A DNA stretch of 64,000 bases, taken from positions 441,916,279-441,980,278 of the forward strand of contig NC_134354.1 of NCBI RefSeq assembly GCF_048569485.1, given 5' to 3'. Source of the stretch: Anomaloglossus baeobatrachus (taxonomy: Eukaryota; Chordata; Amphibia; Anura; Aromobatidae). The stretch's first letter is position 1. Every line of letters starts with the position of its first letter. The notes beneath the pieces were generated by a model. That model searched no databases and was not told the origin of the DNA. It was given only the letters and a program-made list of their open reading frames with translations. The translations under genes were made by a program, and so were the position numbers. Below, piece by piece: positions 1 to 10,443 of this stretch.

Positions 1-340
1 GTATAGGTGGAAGACTGTTAAATTGGATACGCTTGTCTCTCAGTAATGTGGCGTCAGTTGGTTTTCTGGAAACACGTAAAAAAACATGAGTGCGGTTACG
101 CTCCCGTTCATCGCAGCACCCGTTTTTACGCTTATTAGGTGATTTACGTTATCAAAACGTAAATTTGATTGTTTTTCAGGCGCAAGATTTTTGCGGTGGT
201 CAGACTTTTACGCCCTATCGGGGGGACCTAGACCGCGGTGCGTGCACGAAAACAGTTCCGGGCGATCAAGTCTGTGTCCTTGATACACTTTCTACAATCA
301 GACAAGTGACCTTGCAACTGGTTAATGTACTTCTGTACAT
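1..340. other. No recognisable feature
   Basis: I see no gene, RNA or clear repeat here. One 85-codon frame is open on the plus strand (90-347) but has no recognisable motif and no splice context, so I leave it uncalled. Confidence 0.4.
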
Positions 341-344
341 AACG

Positions 345-625
345 TAGTTAGCCAGATTATGAAATACACTTCGGGAATCTTCATGTAAGGTATGTTCTGA
401 TAGCCCGATTTGGAGATACACATCGGAATGGCGGAGATGAGACTGGAAAACGGGCTAACGCTTCGGTAAGTCCTCTTCTGTTAGCCAGATTAGGAGAACT
501 ACTGGGTAAGTTCAGGGAAAAGACTGGGAAACTGGCTCATGTCCTTCATTAAGTAACGTTCTGATAGCCAGATTTAGAAAACTACTGTGTACTTTCAGAG
601 AAGACACTGGAAACTTGCTAATGTA
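345..625. repeat. Degenerate tandem repeat, about 75-80 bp unit
   Basis: The phrase 'ttagccagatta' or a close variant recurs at about 348, 400, 480 and 552. Each later unit ends in a variant of 'ctggaaactggctaatg' (about 440, 520 and 605). Units have diverged, so this is an old local tandem array. No coding role is visible. Confidence 0.55.
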
Positions 626-629
626 AAGA

Positions 630-1390
630 TACACAGGAGGTGTTGTACAGGGATGGAGGGATACACGGTCACAGGAGGTGATATACAGGGATAGAAGGAA
701 ACACAGTGATAGGAGGTGTTATACAGGGATAGAGGGATGCACGATGACAGGTATTATACAGGGAGAGAGATACATGGTAACAGGAGCTGCACAAGGATAA
801 AAGGATACATGATGACAGGTGTACAGGCATGGAGGGATACATGGTGACAGGAGAAGCGATGGAGGGATGACAGGTGTTATACAGGAATAGAAGGATACAT
901 AGTGACAGGAGGAGCTGTACAATGATGGGAAGATACACGACAGGAAGTGCTGTACAGGGATGGAGGGATACACTTTAACAGATGTGACACAGGGATACAT
1001 GGTGACAGGAGGTGTTTTACAGGGATAGAGGGATAAATGGTAACAGGATAAGTGACGCAGGGATACATGGTGACAGGAGGTGTTATACAGGGAAAGAGAT
1101 ACACGGTATCAGGAGGAGCTGTACAAGGATGAACGGAAACACGATGATAGGTGGTGTTATATGGGGATAGAGTTATACACGGTGACAGGTGGTGTTTTAC
1201 AGGGATAGAGGGATACACAGTGACAGGTGGTGTTCTACAGGGTTAGAGGAATACACATGACAGGTGTTATACAGGAATAGAGTGATACAGTGACAAAATT
1301 AGCTGTACAATGATGGAAGGATACACGATGACAGGATTTGTTGGCCAAGGATGGAGGGAAACATGGTGAGAGGAGGGCTGCACAACAGAT
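630..1390. repeat. Minisatellite of 'acagggatagagggatacac' type units
   Basis: Variants of 'ggatacatggtgacaggagg' followed by 'tgttatacagggatagag' recur roughly every 40-55 bp across the interval. The array keeps several antisense frames open by repetition; these are artefacts, not genes. Confidence 0.75.
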
Positions 1391-1861
1391 GGGGAAATCC
1401 CAGTAGCTAGAAGGACTTGGTTTGTAGGGGTGACAACTTCATTGGTGGGCGTGGCGATCTTTTTTCCCATCCCCTGTACCCCCTGAGCATCTTATCCCCA
1501 AAATTTTGTGTATGTAGCTTATGGCATGAGTTCTATGCACACGAGAAACCAAAATGGCGGCGTCTAAGGTGATAGTCACAGCAATTGAGAGCAGAGGAGT
1601 GATCAAATTCTTCTTTCTGCAAGGAAAGTCCATGGAGGATATTCACGGTGATATGTCGCAGATTTTGGGGCATCAGTGCCCTTCATATTCCACAGTTAAG
1701 AACTAGATTGCCAAATATAAAAGGGGTCACTTCAGCAGCAACGGTGAGGAACGTCCTGGACGCCAGAGTGGTTGTTGTTCCGGAGATCATCGATGCTGTG
1801 CACAACCTCATACTGGAGAATCCACGAATTTCAGATAAAGCAATAACAGACATTATGAATA

Positions 1862-1874
1862 TTGTGTGTGTGTG

Positions 1875-1909
<35 letters not shown>

Positions 1910-1912
1910 GTC
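1862..1912. repeat. (TG)n microsatellite inside the mariner relic
   Basis: About 50 bp of nearly pure TG, interrupted once by TTTG. It displaces the mariner reading frame. Confidence 0.95.
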
Positions 1913-2172
1913 ATTATCCATGAACATTTGGACATGAGGAAGCCATCTGCAAAGTGGGTCCCCAAATGTTTGACAACAGAGTAGCATGCGAGTGAAAACT
2001 TCCTGGTCCATATGTCAGCGTTTCAGGACTGATAAGAACTTCCATGATCGACTGGTCACTATGGATGAGACCTGGATTTATTTGTATGACCCTGAAAACA
2101 AGGAGCAGTCAAAAGAGCAGAGGCATAGTGGTTCTCCTCATCCAAAGAAGTTCAGGGGGGCAAAATTCAGCC

Positions 2173-2552
2173 ACTAAGGTGATGACATATAGAGAAAAAG
2201 AAGTAGGCAAGAAGCACTCAGCTCACCAAATAGCTACTAATACATAGTGTTATTTTTTGTAAGTATATCAGTGCAAACACCATAAAAACATTTATAAAGC
2301 AGGACACTCATCCCATGGACCCAATAATAGAGTGTCCTGCTTTTTAAATGTTTTTATGGTGTTTGCACTGATATACTTACAAAAAATAACACAAAATGTA
2401 TTAGTAGCTATTTGGTGAGCTGAGTGCTTCTTGCCTACTTCTTTTTCTCTATATGCAATTGACTTGGTAGGCCTTGCACCCTCACCTTCTGACTTATTCC
2501 CTTCATAATCATAGCTGTGCAGCACTGTCTCTCTTTTTGTACTAAGGTGATG
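2173..2552. mobile_element. Palindromic insertion in mariner, flanked by 12-bp direct repeats
   Basis: The 12 bases 'actaaggtgatg' occur at 2173-2184 and again at 2541-2552. Between them lie two arms, about 2189-2310 and 2328-2455, which are near-perfect reverse complements ('gcaggacactc' against 'gagtgtcctgc' at the loop). Removing one direct repeat and the insert restores the mariner phrase AATKVMASVF. The family is unknown to me; a 12-bp duplication is longer than most DNA transposons make. Confidence 0.6.
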
Positions 2553-3079
2553 GCGTCTGTGTTCTGGGATAAGGAGGGCGTGCTGCTAGTGGACTACCTT
2601 CAAAAAGGTTCCACCATTAATATGAGGTATTACATTGAACTTTTCAACCAATTGAAAGCAGGACTGAAGGCCAAAAGGCGCGACAAGCTGTCCAAAGGAA
2701 TCTTGTTCCTGTAAGACAACGCCTCTGCTCACACTGCACAAGCGACCACGGCAAAACTGGCTGAGCTGGGCTTCCAGTTGGTTGACCACCCACCTTATTC
2801 ACCAAATCTAGCTCCCTCCAACTATCATCTGTTTCTAAAGCTGAAGAAACACATCAAGGTACTAAATTTAACACCATTTCTGATGCTATGGCTGCTACGG
2901 ATGCCTGGTATGAGGCACAACTGGAATCTTTATTTTTGCTAGGCTTACAGAACCAGGAATACCGATGTAAGAAGTGTGTTGTCATCAGTGGAGAGTATGT
3001 GGAATAAATGTAAAGTTTCATCATCCTATTTCATTTCTTTCTGGGTAAAGCCAAAGACTTATCAGCAGCCCCTCGTACT

Positions 3080-3962
3080 AAAACTAACAAGACAAAATTT
3101 TGAAACCGTTTGACATTTTTTTTTATTATAGAAAACAAACTTTATATTTCAATAAAATTTTAATGTTTAAAAAAAACCAAACAAAAACATTTTAGCATCA
3201 TCATTCCAGTGGACCGTAACATACGGTACTTGCACCTTGCATTCTGTGGGGAGAAAAAAAATAAATTAAAAAATATTGCACAATGCTGTATACTATAAAG
3301 GCATCTTTACACAAGCCAACTAACTGAAGCTACAAAGGTCCCACCCCCAATTCACTATTGTTAATGGTCACTGTGTAATTACACAGCCACAATTTGCGAC
3401 CAACTGCATGGGATGATTTGTCAGGTGGGTGAAAGCCTGACAGATGATCCCATGTAAAATTATTCTTAATGTAGCTTTGTGCATTTACTTACTGTTCCAT
3501 CATCTTGTCCCGGGCCTCCAGGGCATCTTTAAGATATTAAAGCACATAAAAAAAAGAGTTTATATCCTCAGACCTATAGAAAGATGTGTGATCAGGGTTG
3601 CCACTAGAAATTTCAGGGCCCCATACTGGCAAAATTTCAGGGCCCCCTTGAGGCTCCACCCCAGCTCCGCCTTCACCCCTGCTCCGCCTGCACCCCACAA
3701 ATCTTCCATAGTCTCACTGCCACTCTTGGAAAAAATTCACTTCTGCACTACAACCTCAATCACACATTAACCCTTTACACTGAACACCGTATCACACACG
3801 CTGCCATCAGATTTAGTTTTGGCCAAACGATTTTTGTAAGCCTACCTCCACGACAAGGTAGACTCTTTTGGCAGGGCCCTACTCTATTCTAACTTTTTTT
3901 TTTCTTTTTAAAACTAACTTCTTTGGTATATATATATTTTTGGTATATCTGTTTTTTTTTCT
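3080..3962. other. Non-coding, no recognisable gene
   Basis: AT-rich DNA with poly-T/poly-A runs. The stretch at 3596-3700, with two copies of 'aaatttcagggccc', looks like a fragment of an interspersed repeat but I cannot name it. No supported gene. Confidence 0.4.
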
Positions 3963-4055
3963 TTAAAAGGGAATGTGTCATACAGGTTTTTAAACTAATT
4001 GAAACCAAATTCTGATAATGCAGACTTGTGGATTTAGACCTGACAACCCCTTTAA

Positions 4056-4398
4056 AGGGAATCTGTCACCAGGTTTTTAACACCTAATCTAAGTGAAGCA
4101 TAATGTAGGGGAAGAGATCCTGATTCCAGCGATTGTCACTTATTGAGCTGCTCAGTGTAGTTTTGATATCACAGGTTCATCAGCAGGAGATTATTACAGG
4201 ACTACTTGGCATGCTACAGGTAGTCCAGCATATTCATGAGCTCTGTATAACTGCTAGATCTGCAGCAGTGAAAACATTGATTTTATCACAATGACAGCAA
4301 ACAGCTCAGTAAGTGAAATCGCTGGAATCAGGGTCTCTGTCTCTACATTATGCTGCTCTCAGATAGGGGAGAAAAAAAAACCCGCTGACAGATTCACT
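4056..4398. mobile_element. Kolobok-like non-autonomous element (TTAA target)
   Basis: It begins AGGGAATCTGTCACCAGG and its right end is the reverse complement of AGTGAATCTGTCAGCGGG. TTAA is present on both sides (4052-4055 and 4399-4402). A shorter 85-bp TTAA-bounded segment (3967-4051), starting AAGGGAATGTG and ending ACAACCCCT, abuts it on the left. TTAA duplications with AGGG ends fit the Kolobok superfamily; piggyBac is the alternative. No transposase frame. Confidence 0.6.
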
Positions 4399-4402
4399 TT
4401 AA

Positions 4403-4819
4403 GGGTATGTGCGCACGTTGCTTTTTACCTGCTTTTTTGCTGCTTTTTCTTCTGCGCTGTTTAATGCCAAAATGGATGTGTTCTTCTATTCAAGCAAAGT
4501 CTATGGGAATTTGGGTTTCTTGTTCACACTATGTTGTTCAAAATGCTGCCTTTTTGAGGCAGAACTTTGGTCAAAAACTCAGCTTTTCAAAGAAGCAACA
4601 TGTCAATTGTTTTTGCCATTTGGGTTTTGCACTGCAAAGCTGAGTTTTTGACCAAAGTTCTGCCACAAAAAGGCAGCATTTTGAACAACATAGTGTGAAC
4701 AAGAAACCCAAATTCCCATAGACTTTGCTTGAATAGAAGAACACATCCATTTTGGCATTAAACAGCGCAGAAGAAAAAGCAGCAAAAAAGCAGGTAAAAA
4801 GCAACGTGCGCACATACCC
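4403..4819. mobile_element. Near-perfect hairpin element, 3-bp TAA target
   Basis: Ends are GGGTATGTGCGCACGTTGC and its reverse complement, with TAA on both sides (4400-4402, 4820-4822). The arms (about 4403-4600 and 4625-4819) are so alike that the same meaningless peptide, MRTLLFTCFFAAFSSALF, reads from both strands. The TAA/TTA duplication suggests a PIF/Harbinger-type MITE. Confidence 0.7.
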
Positions 4820-4822
4820 TAA

Positions 4823-5209
4823 GGCTCATTCAGCAGTCGGTGAAAACTGGTCTACACCTGGACAGTGCATGGTCTGGCCATGGGTCTCCTAACCTCAGCA
4901 GCTTCATAGCATATACGAGGATGAGGCGCAGGTCAGGAGATCGGTGCCCGGCCATGCATGGCGTTTTAAGCTGAGATTTATACTGATGGTTGTTCTTTAT
5001 GAGAGCTGAGGGGGGTTGTGAACAAGAAATGCCACATAAGGCAGAATTAGGCTGAGTCCACATGTCCTGTAATCATCTGCTGGGAAAAATGATTTCTGCA
5101 AAATCCGTTTTTTTTCAAATGGGAGTCTATGGAGGAAAGATACGTTAACAGATTTCTATTTATCTTCCATCTGTAACGGATGGGCATTCTGACCTGCGGG
5201 GCCACAAGT
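4823..5209. other. Non-coding spacer
   Basis: No gene, RNA or clear element recognised. A segment from about 5050 begins 'taggctgagtccacatg', typical of the left end of frog hairpin elements. Confidence 0.35.
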
Positions 5210-5487
5210 CTCCTCCTGCTTGTGTTCTCCTTATGCGACTCCACAGCAAATAATTGACATTCTGTGGCCTCGGAAAGCCGCACCGCAGGTCAGTGTTTGC
5301 TGCGGGCCGTGCATGCACAGTGGGCACAGGATTTCTACCAATACCATCCACTGTGCTTGTACATTGCAGCATTTTGCACACAGCTGAAGCATACTACATC
5401 CAAAACGCTGCTAACACTGATGGTGGGCACGCAGCCTAAGGAGATTCTTTATTACAGCCTAGCTATTAGGGCAGGGGGCACAAAAAA
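5210..5487. repeat. Left arm of an inverted repeat split by the DIRS element
   Basis: This stretch, ending 'ggcagggggcacaaaaa', is the reverse complement of about 11,580-11,865 ('tttttgtgccccctgcc' onward) with few differences. Both arms carry the phrase beginning 'gctgcgtgcccaccatcag' in opposite orientation. The DIRS element sits between them, so the inverted repeat was there first. Confidence 0.75.
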
Positions 5488-5990
5488 GGGAATTTTGTTT
5501 ACTTACCGTAAATTCCTTTTCTTCTAGCTCCTATTGGGAGACCCAGACAATTGGGTGTATAGCTTCTGCCTCCGGAGGCCACACAAAGTATTACACTTTA
5601 AAAAGTGTAACCCCTCCCCTCTGCCTATACACCCTCCCGTGGATCACGGGCTCCTCAGTTTTGGTGCAAAAGCAGGAAGGAGAAACTTATAAATTGGTCT
5701 AGGGTAAATTCAATCCGAAGGATGTTCGGAGAACTGAAGACCATGAACCAAAAGAACAATTCAACATGAACAACATGTGTACACAAAAGGACAACCAGCC
5801 CGAAGGGTACAGGGGCGGGTGCTGGGTCTCCCAATAGGAGCTAGAAGAAAAGGAATTTACGGTAAGTAAACAAAATTCCCTTTTTCTTTGTCGCTCCATT
5901 GGGAGACCCAGACAATTGGGACGTCCAAGAGCAGTCCCTGGGTGGGTAAAAGAATACCTCGATAAAAAAGAGCCGAAAAACGGCCCCCTC

Positions 5991-6974
5991 TTACAGGTGG
6001 GCAACCGCCGCCTGAAGGACTCGCCTACCTAGACTGGCGTCTGCCGACGCATAGGTATGCACTTGATAGTGTTTTGTGAAAGTGTGCAGACTAGACCACG
6101 TAGCTGCCTGGCACACCTGCTGAGCCGTCGCCCGGTGCCGCAATGCCCAGGACGCACCCACGGCTCTGGTAGAATGGGCTTTCAGCCCTGAAGGGAGCGG
6201 AAGCCCGGAAGAACGGTAGGCCTCGAGAATCGGTTCCTTGATCCACCGAGCCAAGGTTGACTTGGAAGCCTGAGAGCCCTTACGCTGGCCAGCGACAAGG
6301 ACAAAGAGCGCATCTGAACGACGCAGGGGCGCCGTGCGAGACACGTAGAACCGTAGTGCTCTCACAAGATCCAAAGAGTGCAAATCCTTTTCACACTGGT
6401 GAATTGGATTAGGGCAAAATGAAGGCAAGGAGATATCCTGATTGAGATGAAAAGGGGATACCACCTTAGGGAGAAATTCCGGGACAGGACGCAGAACCAC
6501 CTTATCCTGGTGAAACACCAGGAAGGGGGCTTTGCATGACAGCGCTGCGAGCTCAGACACTCTCCGAAGTGATGTAACTGCCACTAGGAAGGCCACCTTC
6601 TGCGAAAGACGTGATAGAGAGACATCCCGCAGCGGCTCGAAAGGTGGTTTTTCAAGAGCCGTTAGAACCCTGTTAAGATCCCAGGGTTCCAGCGGACGTT
6701 TGTAAGGTGGGACCATGTGGCAAACTCCCTGCAGGAACGTGCGGACCTGCGGAAGCCTGGCTAGACGCTTTTGAAAAAACACGGAGAGCGCCGATAATTG
6801 GCCCTTGAGAGAGCCGAGGGACAAACCCTTGTCCATTCCAGATTGAAGGAATGCAAGAAAAGTGGGTAAGGCAAACGGCCATGGAGGAAAACCGTTATTA
6901 GCGCACCAGGATAGGAAGATTTGCCAAGACCTGTAATAGATCTTGGCGGACGTTGGCTTCCTGGCCTGTCTCAT
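5991..6974 (-). CDS. DIRS A tyrosine recombinase region (fossil)
   Basis: About 327 codons from MRQARKPTSAKIYYRSW to the end of the frame. Tyrosine recombinase boxes are visible: VTSLRRVSELAAL (box I arginine), LKAHSTRAVGASWALRH (H-x-x-R) and TWSSLHTFTKHY (nucleophile tyrosine). The open frame extends further upstream by overlapping the polymerase in another register, and I do not treat that part as recombinase. DIRS elements use such a recombinase instead of a DDE integrase to insert circular DNA. Confidence 0.85.
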   Translation of the reverse strand: MRQARKPTSAKIYYRSWQIFLSWCANNGFPPWPFALPTFLAFLQSGMDKGLSLGSLKGQLSALSVFFQKRLARLPQVRTFLQGVCHMVPPYKRPLEPWDLNRVLTALEKPPFEPLRDVSLSRLSQKVAFLVAVTSLRRVSELAALSCKAPFLVFHQDKVVLRPVPEFLPKVVSPFHLNQDISLPSFCPNPIHQCEKDLHSLDLVRALRFYVSRTAPLRRSDALFVLVAGQRKGSQASKSTLARWIKEPILEAYRSSGLPLPSGLKAHSTRAVGASWALRHRATAQQVCQAATWSSLHTFTKHYQVHTYASADASLGRRVLQAAVAHL

Positions 6975-7009
6975 GGTGGCAATGACATCCTGAGATAACC
7001 CTGAAGACG

Positions 7010-9157
7010 CTAGGAGCCAGGACTCAATGGCCACACAGTCAGGTTGAGGGCCACAGAATTCAGATGGAAAAACGGGCCTTGTGACAGCAAGTCTGGGCGG
7101 TCTGGAAGCGCCGACGGTTGACCCACCGTGAGATGCCACAGATCCGGATACCACGACCACCTCGGCCAGTCTGGAGCGACGAGAATGGCGCGACGGCAGT
7201 CGGACCTGATCTTGCGTAGTACTCTGGGCAGCATCGCCAGAGGGGGAAACACATAAGGCAGTCGAAACTGCGACCAATCCTGGACTAACGCGTCCGCCGC
7301 CAGAGCTCTCTGATCCTGAGACCGTGCCATGAATGCCGGGACCTTGTTGTTGTGCCGTGATGCCATGAGATCGACGTCCGGCGTTCCCCAGCGGCGACAG
7401 ATCTCTCGAAACACGTCTGGGTGCAGAGACCATTCCCCCGCGTCCATGCCCTGACGACTGAGAAAATCTGCTTCCCAGTTTTCTACGCCCGGGATGTGAA
7501 CTGCGGAGATGGTGGAGGCTGTGGCTTCCACCCACTGCAGAATCCGTCGGACTTCCTGGAAGGCTAGACGACTGCGAGTGCCGCCTTGGTGGTTGATGTA
7601 GGCGACGGCAGTGGCGTTGTCCGACTGGATACGGATCTGCCTGCCCTCCAGCCACCGATGAAAAGCCAATAGGGCTAGATATACTGCCCTTATCTCCAGG
7701 ATATTGATCTGAAGGGATGACTCTATCGGAGTCCAGGTTCCCTGAGCCCTGTGGTGGAGAAAAACCGCTCCCCAACCTGACAGGCTCGCGTCCGTGGTGA
7801 CCACAGCCCAGGTTGGGGGTAGGAAGGATTTTCCCCGCGACAGAGAATTGGGTAGGAGCCACCACTGAAGTGACGTCTTGGTTGCAAGGGAAAGAGAGAC
7901 GTTCTTGTCGAGGGAAGCCGCACTCTTGTCCCATTTGCGGAAAATGTCCCATTGGAGTGGCCGAAGATGGAATTGCGCGAACGGGACTGCCTCTATAGCT
8001 GCCACCATCTGCCCCAGGAAGTGCATGAGGCGCCTTAAGGGGTGTGACTGACTCCGAAGAAGTGATTGCACCCCTGCCTGCAGAAAAAGCTGTTTGTCGC
8101 TCGGAAGCTTGACTAACGCTTGCTGGGTATGAAACTCTATCCCAAGGTACGTCAGTGATTGGGTCGGTGTCAACTTGGATTTCGGGAAGTTGATGATCCA
8201 CCCGAACTGCTGGAGAGTCGCCAGAGCGACGGATAGACTTTGTTGACACGCCACCCGAGACGGGGCCCTGACTAGGAGATCGTCCAAGTAGGGGATCACC
8301 GAGTGGCCCTGAGAGTGCAGGACCGCCACGACGGATGCCATGACTTTGGTGAAAACCCGTGGGGCTGTCGCCAAGCCGAAAGGCAATGCCACGAACTGAA
8401 AGTGTTCGTCCCCGATGGCGAAACGCAGGAAACGTTGATGTTCGGGTGCGATCGGTACATGGAGATAAGCATCCTTGATGTCGATCGATGCTAGGAAGTC
8501 TCCTTGTGACATCGAGGCGATGACCGAGCGGAGAGATTCCATCCGAAACCGTCTGGTTCTCACATGTCTGTTGAGTAGCTTGAGGTCCAGAACGGGACGG
8601 AATGACCCGTCCTTTTTTGGCACCACGAACAAGTTGGAGTAAAATCCGCGACCACGTTCCTGAAGGGGAACGGGGATCACAAATCCTTCTATCTTTAGAG
8701 CGTCCACTGCCTGAAAAAGTGCGTCGGCCTGAGAGGGGGGCGGAGAGGTTCTGAAGAAACGAGCCGCAGGACGAGAGCTGAACTCTATCCTGTAACCATG
8801 AGACAGAATGTCTCTCACCCATCGGTCTTGAACATGTGGCCACCAGGCGTCGCCAAAGCGGGAGAGCCTGCCACCGACCGAGGATGCGGCTAGGGGAGGC
8901 CGAGAGTCATGAGGAGGCCGTCTTGGAGGCAGTGCCTCCTGCGGCCTTTTGCGGGCGTGACTTGGACCGCCATGCATAGGAGTTCCTCTGGCCTTTCTCC
9001 GGCCTGTTGGACGAAGAGGATTGGGACTTGGCGGAGGGACGAAAGGACCGAAACCTCGATTGGATTTTTCTCTGTTGAGGTCTCTTAGGTTTGGCCTGGG
9101 GTAAGGAGGAATCCTTTCCCTTGGATTCCTTAATAATCTCATCCAACCGTTCGCCAA
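7010..9157 (-). CDS. DIRS A reverse transcriptase / RNase H (fossil)
   Basis: About 715 codons. Reverse transcriptase landmarks in order are FVVPKKDGSFRPVLDLKLLN, SIDIKDAYLHVPI, LPFGLATAPRVFTKVM and the catalytic box VIPYLDDLLV (YLDD). An RNase H-like segment follows (VVTTDASLSGWGAVF, IRIQSDNATAVAYINHQGG). This order and the YLDD box match DIRS/gypsy-type polymerases. The strongest relative in the window is at 51,289-53,421. Confidence 0.9.
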   Translation of the reverse strand: MANGWMRLLRNPRERIPPYPRPNLRDLNREKSNRGFGPFVPPPSPNPLRPTGRRKARGTPMHGGPSHARKRPQEALPPRRPPHDSRPPLAASSVGGRLSRFGDAWWPHVQDRWVRDILSHGYRIEFSSRPAARFFRTSPPPSQADALFQAVDALKIEGFVIPVPLQERGRGFYSNLFVVPKKDGSFRPVLDLKLLNRHVRTRRFRMESLRSVIASMSQGDFLASIDIKDAYLHVPIAPEHQRFLRFAIGDEHFQFVALPFGLATAPRVFTKVMASVVAVLHSQGHSVIPYLDDLLVRAPSRVACQQSLSVALATLQQFGWIINFPKSKLTPTQSLTYLGIEFHTQQALVKLPSDKQLFLQAGVQSLLRSQSHPLRRLMHFLGQMVAAIEAVPFAQFHLRPLQWDIFRKWDKSAASLDKNVSLSLATKTSLQWWLLPNSLSRGKSFLPPTWAVVTTDASLSGWGAVFLHHRAQGTWTPIESSLQINILEIRAVYLALLAFHRWLEGRQIRIQSDNATAVAYINHQGGTRSRLAFQEVRRILQWVEATASTISAVHIPGVENWEADFLSRQGMDAGEWSLHPDVFREICRRWGTPDVDLMASRHNNKVPAFMARSQDQRALAADALVQDWSQFRLPYVFPPLAMLPRVLRKIRSDCRRAILVAPDWPRWSWYPDLWHLTVGQPSALPDRPDLLSQGPFFHLNSVALNLTVWPLSPGS

Positions 9158-10443
9158 ACAAGCGGTCGCCAGAAAAAGGCAAACCGGTTAAGAACCTCTT
9201 GGAAGCCGAGTCTGCTTTCCATTCGCGCAGCCACATGGCCCTGCGGACTGCCACGGAGTTAGCAGATGCTACCGCCGTACGGCTAGTGGAGTCCAGGACG
9301 GCGTTCATGGCGTAGGACGAAAAGGCTGACGCCTGAGAGGTCAAAGACGCAACTTGCGGAGCAGAATTCCGTGTGACAGCATTAATCTCAGTCAGACAAG
9401 CCGAGATTGCTTGGAGTGCCCACACGGCTGCAAAGGCCGGGGCGAAAGACGCGCCCGTGGCCTCATAGATGGACTTCACCAGGAGCTCTGTCTGTCTGTC
9501 TGTGGCATCCTTCAGGGATGAGCCATCTGCAACAGACACCACGGACCTAGCCGCCAATCTGGAGACTGGAGGATCCACCTTGGGACAGTGAGCCCAACCC
9601 TTAACGACTTCAGATGGAAAGGGGTAACGCGTGTCAGTGAGACGTTTAGCAAAGCGCTTGTCCGGGACCGCTCTGGGCTTCTGGACAGCATCCCTGAAGT
9701 TAGAATGATCAAAAAACGTATTGCGCGTACGTTTGGGGAACCGAAACTGGTGTTTCTCCTGCTGAGACGCCGACTCCTCTACAGGAGGAGGCGGGGGAGA
9801 GAGATCCAACACCTGGTTGATGGACGAGATAAGATCATTTACTAAGGCGTCCCCCTCAGGTGTATCAAGGTTAAGGGCGACGTCAGGGTCAGAGCCCTGA
9901 GCTGCCACGTCCGCCTCGTCTTCCAGAGAGTCCTCAAGCTGGGATCCCGAGCAGCGAGAGGAAGTCGGGGAAGAGTCCCAGAGAGACCGCTTAGCCGGTC
10001 TAGGACTGCGGTCCGGGCAGGAGTCCTCCGCCTGAGACCGAGGGGCCAACCTGGGAGCGCGCTGCGTTGCGGACCGAGAGGGGCCTGGGGGAGACGAGCC
10101 AACAGGGGCCGGGGCCTGTGGAAGGTCCGGTCTGGACTGCAAAGCCTCAAGTAGCTTAGAAGACCATTTGTCCATAGACAGAGCAATGGATTGAGAAAGA
10201 GACAGAGAGTTTCTCAGCAAAAGAGGCCAACTCTGTCCCTGCAGCCTGCTCAGGGGGAGCAGGGGGGTCTACATGAGCCGAGGGGCCCACCAGTGCCCAA
10301 GGCTCCGACTGAGCAAGCGAGGCAGGAGTCGAGCATTGCTCACAGTGAGGGTAGGTGGAACCCACAGGTAACATAGCCCCACAAGAGGTACAGGCCGCGA
10401 AAAAAACCTGTGCCTTAGCAGCTTTGCTCCTTGTGGACGACAT
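8907..10443 (-). CDS. DIRS A gag-like region (fossil)
   Basis: This part begins MSSTRSKAAKAQVFFAACTS and has a cysteine pair, a spacer and a second pair ending HCEQC, suggesting a small zinc-binding knuckle. A Ser/Pro-rich low-complexity stretch and a basic C-terminus follow. The same order is seen in the other DIRS copy at 50,004-51,539. It overlaps the start of the reverse transcriptase region. Identification rests on position and on that match; the family's first frame has no enzyme motif. Confidence 0.65.

Larger units (their letters stand above)
1554..3007 (+). pseudogene. Dead mariner-family (Tc1/mariner) transposase
   Basis: The segment starts MAASKVIVTAIESRGVIKFF and includes the mariner phrases QGKSMEDIHGDMSQ, YSTVKN, VTMDETWIYLYDPE, KVMASVFWDKEGVLLVDYL and HPPYSPNLAPSNYH, ending GEYVE, in the order of mariner transposases (N-terminal helix-turn-helix, then DDE/D catalytic core). 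The catalytic landmarks 'TMDETW' and 'YSPNLAPSNYH' are visible; the usual D of 'APSDY' reads N. The frame is broken by in-frame stops (for example after TVKN and after GILFL), by a TG microsatellite at 1862-1912 and by a palindromic insertion at 2173-2552. Sequence past the stop ends 'cttatcagcagcccctcgta', which resembles a mariner terminal repeat; I could not find the matching 5' end. It is an old, inactive DNA transposon. Confidence 0.85.

Noticed and set aside
630-1390. Several antisense frames of 60-110 codons
   Set aside because: Minisatellite translation products without start context, motifs or splice sites.
6975-8843. Upstream extension of the DIRS recombinase frame across the polymerase region
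   Set aside because: It overlaps the reverse transcriptase in another register and lacks recombinase motifs; only the final 327 codons are called.
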